From Ligula intestinalis (lineage: Eukaryota > Platyhelminthes > Cestoda > Diphyllobothriidea > Diphyllobothriidae): a stretch of DNA of 64,000 nt. The position numbers were made by a program, and so were the translations under genes. How positions within the stretch are numbered: position 1 is the stretch's first letter; each line of letters begins with the position of its first letter. Positions 22,171 to 31,689 of the stretch are shown piece by piece. Under the pieces are notes generated by a model, which saw only the letters and a list, made by a program, of their open reading frames with translations, ran no database searches and was not told the origin of the DNA. The stretch is from NCBI GenBank assembly GCA_036362985.1, contig JAYGXS010000004.1, positions 65,968,721-66,032,720 on the forward strand, read 5' to 3'.

Positions 22171-23689
22171 AGGAGGTTCTAAACGCAGCCGCTGCTCACA
22201 TAATCCTCACGACAGTCATAAACACCGCGACAGGCCTCGCAAACTACAGAACAAGCACGCACGATTGAATACTTCCATAGTTACAATTTCTATGCCTCCA
22301 AACAGAGTAGCAGCAGCCAGTGACGACTAACAGCCTTTCTGTCAGGACGGCACACAACATGAGTCAACACTCTTGTCGTCCTTAGAGGTCAGAATGACAA
22401 AGAAACACCCACACGCGAAAGTGCGTAGGCACAAAGGGCCAACCGCGCGCATGCGTAACAGTGCAGTGAGGTTGTGTGACCCGGAGGAGACCGACACCAC
22501 ACGACGGCTGCCCGAATAGGCCGCTCGCGTATGAACAGAGACAAAGCGGACAAAGGCCGCTTGTCCTTCAATGCGATGCTGCGGCAGACACAAAGCCGGA
22601 TTTGCTGCCCACAGAGAGAAAAGTTGCTGGACACGCGGACGACTAGCTGCACGCTCAGAGGCAACTTGACGGACACTAAAACAAGTTGAGGCACACGCGC
22701 AGAAGCTGATAAACATACACAGAGAGACTGTTGCAGTAAACTGTTCTCTGCTATCCCGGCTGTCTTCTCTTCTTGGCAGTTCCCCGTCGATTTCAACGAT
22801 GGGCAGCCGCGCGCTCTAAAAAACCGCAGCAAACGCTGAAGCAAGCTGCACGAAGGCTACAGCAGGCAGAAGCAACGCAGCGAAATACCGCGACTGAAAA
22901 CTGGAGTTAAAGCAGACTCGCGGGGAATCTGCCCACTCGCTCGCCGCTCCCATCTCCGTTTCCTGTAAATACAAAGTCAATAAAACCGGAGAGGAGGAAG
23001 AGTGTAGGCGGTTGGCGCGATAGTCACTCAACACGCGCACACTTGACTCAGCCAACTCGCTAGGTAGGCTCCCGCGTACGCGAGAGCGCCATTAACGCCA
23101 TAGTAAGGAGTCATTGCGGTTTTCTTAACCTACAAATGGGGGACATAATACTTTCATTGAGCAAGAAAATAAAATCAGCTGCGGACTAAAATTCTGCCAA
23201 AGCCATAATAAGAATAAAAAGTACTCCTCCACAGAAGTACTTTGCGCACCCGGTGACTGCGGTTAACTGGACCGAATCTCATGCACTGACAGTCCATGTG
23301 ATAGTCCCACACGGCTAAGGCATGCACCGAGACGGATGGGCTTCTAAACGAGACTGGCAACGAAAGGAGAGCGCGTATTGCGGCGGTGACGACGGAAACA
23401 GCGTTCATATAACGAGTCACATTATGCCTGCTGCGTGCTATTGGTATGATCTCTGAGCTGTAGGAAACTGATCACGCGTTTAGTAAATCAGCTGTTCGGT
23501 TCTTTTTTAATTGAAAATCATAACACTTGGTATAAACTCAGCAAGTACAGATACAAATTGTTGGCACACGTAGTTATACATGGAGGTCATGAAACGATAG
23601 TCTAGGTCCATATGACGGAGCATAAACTATGCAAGGCTTTTCAGAACCTCTGTCTGCTATTGTTTTCTGTTCATGTCTTTGTGGAAGAA
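22171..23689. other. Intronic, nothing recognised
   Basis: Minus-strand open frames at 22342-22844 are long but show no domain and no clear splice sites. A CTAGGTAGGCTCCCGC piece at 23061 belongs to the repeat at 15.1 and 42.75 kb. Confidence 0.4.
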
Positions 23690-23810
23690 TTCGCGACAGG
23701 CGGTCGAAACGTCAGGCGAATAAAAGTTTTGTCTCAGCGATCGAATCTTTTTCTTCTCAGTTACTTCCTAGGACTCGCAAGTTCGCTTTTATCGGCAATT
23801 TATTTTGGCG
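23690..23810 (+). repeat. Hammerhead-like dispersed repeat, degenerate copy
   Basis: GGAAGAATT, GGTCGAAACGTCAGGCG and AATAAAAG, then the CAGCGATCGAATC tail and GGACTCGCAAGTTCGC. The CTGATGA half of the core has decayed. Confidence 0.65.
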
Positions 23811-24958
23811 CGATCGGGCTCTCCGATCGGCCCGACGGTGGGAAACGTTTGGCCTCCGTGAGGCCTCAACCTATTCGCAGATCCGGTTTCTTCACAAGTG
23901 TCTTGACAATAACTTGTTGCCGAAGTGTGCTAGATACAAAGCCCGCTAAACACGCAGGCGGCGAGACTCGCAATGGTTAAACACACGAAAAGAAGGATCC
24001 GTTTGATCCTTTGAGATTTCCTCGTGAGGCTACGCAAATACCATCGGATAATTGACCAAGAGAAGACAGGATGCTGCAATTTTATGGGCGAAGACAACAC
24101 AAAATTGCTTTCGCGGAGAGAGCTTGAACGAGCCCGCGATAAGCAAGCAATACACGAAGCGGCACAGGAAAACAAACTCCGCAAACTGCACAATTCAACG
24201 TCATTCAGAAACGACATACTGGTACAAAAAATGTCGTCGAAAGAACTGACGAAGAAGCAAATACAGGTTTTATAGCACGATGCCTCATACAACAGGGCTG
24301 GGGCTAAACCTTCTAACATGATTGCAGCTGTGGAAGCGGTCATAAATCAGACGGAAGCAACGGAGAAGACAAAGAACCTTATCCTATACCAGGTATCGTC
24401 CCCTGCTGGCTTTACAGAACGCGGTACAACAATACGTGCAAACCGGAAACCAGTCATGTGGGCTAAGTTCACAGCTTCATCATTTAAACACAGGCGGCTT
24501 TAGCCATGTCAAGTGGCCAAGCTAATAGCCGAATTACCATTTTTTTCCTTTGAAAATAGTCGGGCAAAGCGCTTAAGGGCCGGCGGGATAGAGCGAACAC
24601 GTGGGGCGTTACACCTTAAAAAGAAATGACGCGTCAACTTTGGGAACACAGTCCCAGGCCCTGTCGGCACAAGCGGTCTCGGGAATTCATTCGGGTGATT
24701 TTTTAACTAGACGCAAAACAGCATTCCAAGTCCTCTACCAAAGAGACGAAGAGGAGGGGGGTTGGCAGTGGTCAAAAGATTATTAATACGACGTGGAGGT
24801 CGCACCGCTTAGGGCCAAGTGGGATCGTCCTATGGAGTGTAAATGGTCCGCTTTGATCCTGCTAGTGCTTAAAATAGCTTGCGATTAGAATTTATTTACG
24901 CAAACAAATTTCGAGAGAACTTATCAACTGCGTGCACTCTGTGCATGAATTACAAAAC
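23811..24958. other. Intronic, nothing recognised
   Basis: No supported feature up to the target-site duplication at 24959. Confidence 0.4.
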
Positions 24959-24971
24959 AATTACAGAACAA

Positions 24972-25853
24972 TAGAAGTCAGTTTATGGCAAACAATTGTT
25001 TTCAGCAACTATACATAAGACCAAACATTTGCAAGAGAAATTAACGCTGTACGTAACAATTAAAGTTTGAATAGGTAGAAAAATCAATCACTATCTAACA
25101 CGGGCGCTGATTGGCCAACGCGGACTATGTCAGTGTGCGCATGTAGGCCACGTCAGCGTGTTGGTTGAGGGATTTTCGCTAGTTGGTAGGGGCGAAATCC
25201 TATCGCCACCTGGTGTCGGTTTAGGCCATCGAAGTGACAGAGCTTGTGTCAGAATCTTCTGAAAACACAGCAGTGGATTTGCTAGCCTTATAGCTACTGC
25301 TTCGGCTGCTGCAAGCATCCGTTGGCGTAGGCCTTCGGAAATATTAGATGGTGTCCTGTAAACCACCTAAAGGCTTCGTTAGTATCGACTCGATGGTTCG
25401 TATCGACTAGATGTGCGAGAATAGCACTCGAGATCGATCTAGTTTCACCTTTACTTAGCCAGGTCGGTATGTGCTCACGTACCCTCTTTTCGAGACGCCT
25501 CGTTGTACGGCCGATGTATCCCGCTCTACAGGAGCAAGTGAAAGAGTAAATGCACATTTATGTGGCCTTCAAGGGGAGTCGGTCTTTACCTCTCAATCTT
25601 AGGAGGGGAGAGTTCGTGAAGAGCACCCGTAAGTTCGCCGCTGGGAAAGCATTTGCGATTGCAGTCCTCAAGCGTCGTCTGACCAGCTCGCTGGTTGCAT
25701 CGCCTAAGAAAGGCAGTCTTATGAACACGGCTTTCTTTTCTGCAGTTAAGGTGACAGGCTTTTTGGCGCGTTCGCTAATATTTCTGAGGATGAATATTTC
25801 CGGGTATCCATTTTCAATTAGCGTATGCTGTAGCTGTTGGAGTTCTGCTTCGA
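24972..25853 (-). repeat. PLE inverted arm (partner 27228-28109)
   Basis: Minus-strand copy of the C-terminal RT region and the GIY-YIG endonuclease region. Predicted peptides are identical to those of the sense arm where I compared them. Confidence 0.9.
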
Positions 25854-27523
25854 ACACCCTCCCAAACAATCCGGAGAGGTACGTGCATAATTATTCCTCA
25901 ATCAGTCCTGACAAAACCCTCATAGAGGTACTATCCCTAGGCCCTAGATTCTGTATTGCACGAAAAAGGCTGAGCCAAATAGAATTAGAAACTGAATTTG
26001 AGAGTCTCTAACCAAACCTCCGATCTAAAATCTTCCATGCCTAAAGAAGTTGATTATCTCAAGTCAACCCTGGTAAACTGCTGCCAGCAGTACTTAAAAA
26101 AGACTCCGATAAACAAAGGCACCTTAACAAAAGCCCACCTTGATAGCCTAAAAGAGGTACGAAGAAATAAAAATATCGTGCTAACCAGACCAGACAAAGG
26201 ATCTGGAATAGTGCTGATGGATAAAAAGGATTACGTCGCAAAACTAGAGGTAATTGTAGCAGATCATACAAAGTTCTCAAAAGCTGAGAAGGACAAAGAT
26301 CGGACAGATACTCTTGAAGGTCAGCTGAGTACAATTCTCAAAAACCTCTATAAAGAAGGTCTTTTGACTGACAAAGAGCTTGAAGCACTGAGACCTGTAG
26401 GAACGACGATACCTAGAATGTATGAACTTCCGAAAATTCACAAACAGGGGCTACCCTTACGTCCTATCTTGGATATGAGAAACTCCCCTTACCACACCAT
26501 TGCTAAATGGCTGGTAGAAAACCTGAAACCTCTTGGAAGTTACATATATCCTCGAAGCCTGAAAGACACATTTGAATTTGTCAAAGCTATAAAGAATATG
26601 AACGTTGCAAGAAGTAAGATGCTCTCATTGGATGTATCCTCACTATTCACTAACGTACCCGTGGCAGAAACCATAAACTACCTCTGCAACGTTATTCGGG
26701 ACACGAACTACCAGATAGGTATGCCCGTGAAAACCCTCAAAGATCTCCTTACGCGATGCACACAAAATGTCCAATTTCTCTGCAATGGTCAGTTTTACAG
26801 ACAGATAGATGGTGTGGCGATGGGTTCACCACTTGGACCGTTTCTTGCAAATGTCTTTATGGGCAAGATCGATAAAACGGGTCTAAGTGATACCATCAAT
26901 GACCTTGCATTCTACGGTGGATATGTAGATGCTATATCTTCTGTTTGACAGACTATAACACTGACATTGACGCTGTGGTCGCGAAGTTTAACAGCGCTTA
27001 CCCATCGCTCAAATTTTCTGCTGAGACTGAAGTGGACGATGAAATTGCGTTCCTTGATGTCCTTCTGCGAAGACAAGAGAATGGATCTATCCTACGCAGG
27101 GTTTTCCGAAAGAAAACCTGGACAGGACAATACACTAACTTCCACAGTTTTGTCCCCCTCAATATAAAACAAAATCTGGTCCAGGGATTAGCAGCTAGAA
27201 TACGACAGATCTGTTCTCCTGAAACTGTCGAAGCAGAACTCCAACAGCTACAGCATACGCTAATTGAAAATGGATACCCGGAAATATTCATCCTCAGAAA
27301 TATTAGCGAACGCGCCAAAAAGCCTGTCACCTTAACTGCAGAAAAGAAAGCCGTGTTCATAAGACTGCCTTTCTTAGGCGATGCAACCAGCGAGCTGGTC
27401 AGACGACGCTTGAGGACTGCAATCGCAAATGCTTTCCCAGCGGCGAACTTACGGGTGCTCTTCACGAACTCTCCCCTCCTAAGATTGAGAGGTAAAGACC
27501 GACTCCCCTTGAAGGCCACATAA
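25854..27523 (+). pseudogene. Penelope-like reverse transcriptase, broken
   Basis: Readable PLE RT segments in order: TLIEVLSLGPRFCIARKR, the RPDKGSGIVLMDKKDY segment (around 26190-26235), PKIHKQGLPLRPILDMRNSP, SLDVSSLFTNVP, DGVAMGSPLGPFLANVFM and FYGGYVDA, then AFLDVLLRRQ. The open frame is interrupted near 26010 and again near 26945, both shifts of frame. The RT box C reads YVDA where the family has YVDD, so a catalytic aspartate is lost. Function is to copy PLE RNA at the insertion site; this copy is dead. The N-terminus is missing at the junction with the inverted arm. Confidence 0.9.
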
Positions 27524-27951
27524 ATGTGCATTTACTCTTTCACTTGCTCCTGTAGAGCGGGATACATCGGCCGTACAACGAGGCGTCTCGAAAAGAGGGT
27601 ACGTGAGCACATACCGACCTGGCTAAGTAAAGGTGAAACTAGATCGATCTCGAGTGCTATTCTCGCACATCTAGTCGATACGAACCATCGAGTCGATACT
27701 AACGAAGCCTTTAGGTGGTTTACAGGACACCATCTAATATTTCCGAAGGCCTACGCCAACGGATGCTTGCAGCAGCCGAAGCAGTAGCTATAAGGCTAGC
27801 AAATCCACTGCTGTGTTTTCAGAAGATTCTGACACAAGCTCTGTCACTTCGATGGCCTAAACCGACACCAGGTGGCGATAGGATTTCGCCCCTACCAACT
27901 AGCGAAAATCCCTCAACCAACACGCTGACGTGGCCTACATGCGCACACTGA
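27524..27951 (+). pseudogene. Penelope-like GIY-YIG endonuclease domain
   Basis: The frame starting at 27524 encodes CIYSFTCSCRAGYIGRT, followed by RRLEKRVREHIPTWL and AHLVDTNHRVD. This is the PLE GIY-YIG nuclease signature: the GIY position reads CIYSF with a CxC pair, and YIG reads GYIGRT. The catalytic Arg (RTTRR) and downstream His are present. It is separated from the RT frame by a stop at 27521-27523, after which the frame changes. An identical copy sits inverted at 25557-25130. Confidence 0.85.
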
Positions 27952-28286
27952 CATAGTCCGCGTTGGCCAATCAGCGCCCGTGTTAGATAGTGATTGATTT
28001 TTCTACCTATTCAAACTTTAATTGTTACGTACAGCGTTAATTTCTCTTGCAAATGTTTGGTCTTATGTAGAGTTGCTGAAAACAATTGTTTGCCATAAAC
28101 TGACTTCTAATTACAGAACACATCATTTTGAATTTTACAAAAATCGATAAAAGCAAGGTCATGTTAACGTGGAAGATGGTCAATAGTTATGTCAACTTTA
28201 AACTTGGGACGAAAATTAGGGCGAGGAATTAACAAAAATAAGTGTGTTATGTATTTACCAAGGCAATTTAAGATTCGCTAAATGGT

Positions 28287-28763
28287 CTAGTTGCTTACAT
28301 AGGTCGGGTATCTCCCGTCGTATGTAGGATGCTTCCATGTAACGTTAAGTGCGGTTTGTTCGTGCTCGACCAAGAACGCGGAAAGATGGTTGGTGTCAAC
28401 GTAGTGACCATGCCTAGCAAGTTCTTTTTTAATGGATGACCATGGCACTTTGTTCTCTTGCATTAAAAGCCAAGCAGGCAAGTGTCCAGCAGCCCTAGTC
28501 GCCAATTGCCTTTGCGTACGGCCAACTAACTTGCATCTACAAGTGCAGGCGAATTTATAGACGCAGTTTGAGGTGGCATGCAAAAGTAAAGATCCCTTTG
28601 ACATTTTTGAGAGGTGGTAGTAGTAAGAGGAAAGGCAAGGAGGCCGAAACAGCCCAATTTGGTTTAGCTGCAATGTGCAGTTAGTCGAACCACCGCCACC
28701 ACAATTGCATGTGCTGGACAGTACATCAGATATCAGTAAGGCCGAGTAAGATAACGCGTTCAT
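28287..28763 (-). pseudogene. GIY-YIG fragment of a second Penelope-like lineage
   Basis: The minus-strand frame encodes CVYKFACTCRCKLVGRTQRQL followed by AGHLPAWL and YVDTNHLSAF. This is the same architecture as the PLE endonuclease at 27.5 kb (Cys pair, VGRT, HLPxWL), but only weakly similar in sequence. RT upstream is absent. I take it as a truncated PLE copy of another lineage. Confidence 0.8.
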
Positions 28764-29630
28764 CCGACCATCTAAGCCCTATTTGGTCTTAAATCAGATG
28801 GATGAAGGTACATTTGCGGGGGAGGGTGGATTAGGCAGTTTGTGTGTGTGTGTGTGTGTGTGCCATGAATAGCCGAATAGGTGCACATCCGGGGAAAAAA
28901 ACAGTACGTCGACATTCGCGTGAGGGTGTGACGGCTGTGCTCAGCAGTTGCATGCAGCTAGAAAAGTAGGCCGGGGGCGGGGGGCAGATGCATAAAATTA
29001 GCATCTAGCGTCGTAGTGTTGTATTCAGTGCAATTGCAGATACGTTATATATGTGTGCGCACAGAGCACGTACGACAACGAGATTAACTGCTTTACATTG
29101 GTGCAGTGATGCGTCTGACACATTGCACCGGATATGGGCAGGTTGTCTGCTCTCTACGAAACACGCTAATTCATCTAACGGATTAGACGTATATCCTCAT
29201 CGCGTGTGATAAAGAGGACCTACGCGTGGATTGAATCAGTGGGGGGGGGGGGTAAGGCCCACTGTCATTGCGACCTCACTCTCTTCCACCAAATCAATTA
29301 CGCTCAGAGGGCAAAGTGAGTCAAGCAGAGGAAAAAGGTTAGACTGGACACCGAGGCAAACAGCCGGCATCAACCTCTCCTATACAACACGGACTGTACT
29401 CGGAAACAAGCCAGGCGTAAAGCTGAAGACATTGAATATTAGACCAGGTTAACGCCTGACGTACCAGTGTGTTTCATACGAGTCAAAGCTTTCAAAATAT
29501 TAAAAAAACATCACACGTAGCAAGGACAGAAAACAAAGAGAACAAGGCTATTAGTACGAAGGAGGAAATGGTAAATATAGCCTAGAACATGCAGTAACGC
29601 AATAGGAAAATAGAAAAGAAGAAAACGCGA
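28764..29630. other. Intronic; GT microsatellite 28841-28862 and G-run near 29240
   Basis: A (TG)11 microsatellite and a run of G. No gene recognised. Confidence 0.6.
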
Positions 29631-30152
29631 TCAGTGGAACGACAATTGTACCCGCTACCGTACATAAAAAGTGTGTCGGAAGCAACTGAACGTATCACTG
29701 TAGAATTCGTGGGTACTGCCCACCGTCCGACAGCTACAGCGTCGTGTAAACACGCACTGGAGGTAGATGAGCAGTGTGGCGTCATTCATCAAGTGCCGTG
29801 TCGCGACTGCTCTTGCCATTATACAGGACAGACCGGGCGACGATTTAGCTCGCGAATAACGGGGCACAAACGGGCAGTGCGGGAAGGCGATCCACTGTCA
29901 CAGACTGCCACCCACACTCTGGAAGAAGGCCACGAATTCGACTTCACCGGCCGGCGGATAATGACACACGCCGCTAATAAGACGGGGCGGGAACTACTGG
30001 AGGCCTGGGTGGTCGATCCCAACTCCATCAACAGGAATTTGGATATACCGCCATGTTATTCTGCCCTTCGTGCGCGCAACCAAGAAGCACGGCCCGGTTC
30101 GTGTCCAAGCGCACACGCTGCCATACCAAGAACGCGCGCAGAGACGGTGTGA
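29631..30152 (+). pseudogene. GIY-YIG endonuclease region of a third Penelope-like lineage
   Basis: An uninterrupted frame reads VGTAHRPTAT, then CGVIHQVPCRDCSCHYTGQT and GRRFSSRITGHKRAV, then HTLEEGHEFDF, NKTGRELLEAW and NRNLDIPPCYSALR. This is the long PLE endonuclease form common in flatworms: the GIY position is GVIHQ, YIG is HYTGQT, and the catalytic Glu is in ELLEAW. The RT is missing upstream, so it is 5' truncated, yet the remaining about 170 codons are open, suggesting a fairly recent copy. A hammerhead-like core follows 86 bp after the stop (30238-30281), as known for PLE terminal repeats. Confidence 0.85.
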
Positions 30153-30237
30153 GCAGGGACCAATCACGAATGTCACCCCGCCCCCCATTTACTCGTAGCT
30201 AGATCACACCGTCATGTCACCGCTTACAATTTTCGCA

Positions 30238-30281
30238 TTTCTCTGACGATGGCCTGTTGTTTGAAAACGAAAGCTCAGAAA
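30238..30281 (+). ncRNA. Hammerhead ribozyme-like motif after a PLE endonuclease
   Basis: Core CTGACGA (30243-30249) and GAAA (30263-30266) are intact. TTTCT before the core (30238-30242) pairs with AGAAA after the predicted cleavage site (30277-30281) to make stem I. Stem III can form as A-U and C-G around a GAAA loop (30266-30275), ending at U-C just before the cut. Stem II (TGGC/GTTT) is weak, with G-U pairs. PLE terminal repeats are known to carry hammerheads; activity is not shown. Confidence 0.6.
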
Positions 30282-30517
30282 AGTAAAATTGATGTCCCAT
30301 TGATTGCGCCTCTTTATCTGTGTACAACAAGAATCTGGGGCACGTATACTTGCTTCTATTCGTGAAAAAAAATAGAATTTTGGGTGGCTGGGCTCAGATG
30401 AGACAAAATTAAATGAAATGGTTCTAGGCAAAAAAACAAACAGACAGAGGGGGGGGGACCTCAGAGGAAAGTGATGGGAAAATAACTGACGGAAAACGGA
30501 GGACTGTTTTTGCATAC

Positions 30518-30722
30518 CTGGAAAGAGGGGGCTGTTGGGATGAGCCGGTGAGGTCGGCAGATATCCTGGGGAAAGAGCGGTTGACCGTACCACTGGGGTT
30601 AGTGGAGGAGAGAGTACACCGCCGCTGGTGGAGTTGGAGTGACTTCGAGGACTGTTGTGCGCAACAGCCAGCATGATCAGCGAGCGCCTCTCTTGTTCAG
30701 CATCCACCACTGAAGAGGTCCC
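30518..30722 (-). CDS. Internal coding exon, probably of the DLGAP-like gene
   Basis: The exon is about 205 nt. The acceptor sits after TTTGTGTAGCAG (a tandem TAG/CAG pair allowing 3 nt choice: start 30725 or 30722). It enters in phase 0 and leaves in phase 1 at TTTCCAG|gtatgc (30518/30517). It encodes TSSVVDAEQERRSLIMLAVA and a Ser/Pro/Thr-rich stretch (SPPLTPVV, SPGYLPTSP, NSPLFPG). Phase 1 fits the next exon at 16083, and phase 0 fits the donor at 48868. I do not recognise a domain; Pro/Ser-rich disordered sequence is usual N-terminal to the GKAP domain. Assignment to the same gene is inferred from strand, phase and position, with no evidence of an intervening gene. Confidence 0.65.
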
Positions 30723-30725
30723 CTG

Positions 30726-31649
30726 CTACACAAAGGAAAGGAAAGAAAAAAGAGAGGCTAAAGCGTTTATAATAAGACTGGGGACCTGAGAAACAGTTAC
30801 TGACAATAAGGATACTAAAATGACCGTTCCCAGTTTTTAAGCCCTCATTACCTTGTGATAGTCGGGCCGCTTAAAGCTGATGCATCCGGGCTGCTTTGAA
30901 ACCACTGAACCAGTTTGAAATTCCACACTTTCATCTAGGGAAAATTCTGGTCAGACCGACATACAATGCTTCTCCTCCTCCGAAAATTGTCCCCTTCTCC
31001 CAAGTACGCTGCCGCCATCCCTTCCTCCCCCGGTTGACATTTTTGTTTCCAGTCGAATGCACACTGGCGCCAAAACCAGTCCCCCCGGCCAATTGGTATT
31101 TGAATACTGTTCCCACTCCCCGTTTGGCTCCTTTGCTTTTAATCACTTCTCCCCACAATTCTGCCGGCGCATCCGCTGCCTCAAGAAACAACTGTTTTGA
31201 CTAGCCAGTAAATGAAGACCCGTGAAGTGACTTTGTGACGGAGAGCCAGGTGTTCGTTCCCTCCCGCTCTTGACCCAGTTAGCCACGGCTGTTCCGAGAA
31301 CCACTCAAATCACCATCACCACCCTTGCCGGTGCAGCATTGCCACTGTACACCAAACCAACCCCCTTCCGCGCCGGTGTTTCAGACCAATCCTGAAGCCA
31401 CATGAATTGCCTCCTGAAATCACATAAAAGCAGAGCCATGTATCCTCTCCCAATAACGTACACACGCTGTCCCGAGACTGGTTTCGCTCTGCGTGGCGGT
31501 TAAACTTGTGTTGTTCCCTTGTATAGAGTCAGGCAATTTAGCCTACTCCCTTCGTTCTTGACAGTGTGTATCCATTGTTGAGGTTTATACATTGCCTATC
31601 CCTCACTATTTTGCTTAGTAGCACCGCACTGCCTTGATAGTTTTTATTT
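30726..31649. other. Intronic, nothing recognised
   Basis: No supported exon. The stretch ends at the TSD of the full-length Jockey-like element. Confidence 0.4.
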
Positions 31650-31689
31650 TTGGGTTTGACGTGTGTGTGTGTCGTAGCCCATAGTTGGA

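Larger units (their letters stand above)
24959..28120 (+). mobile_element. Penelope-like element with inverted second arm, flanked by 12-bp TSD
   Basis: The insert 24971-28108 is flanked by AATTACAGAACA at 24959-24970 and 28109-28120. The sense copy runs from about 25854 to 28108. An inverted copy of its 3' part occupies 24972-25853, matching 27228-28109 without indels (882-bp arms, at least one mismatch seen near 28076). The RT begins truncated. Both outer ends therefore carry the same element terminus. The TSD shows the whole inverted structure entered as one unit, as expected for twin-priming-like PLE insertions. Confidence 0.9.

Noticed and set aside
22342..22844. Overlapping 124- and 151-residue minus-strand frames as a possible exon
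   Set aside because: Composition is Arg/Cys/Ser-rich without a domain, frames compete, and no clear acceptor/donor pair is seen.
25550..26011. A 153-residue plus-strand frame crossing the PLE junction
   Set aside because: Its first part is antisense to the inverted endonuclease arm; only the last third is true RT N-terminal sequence.
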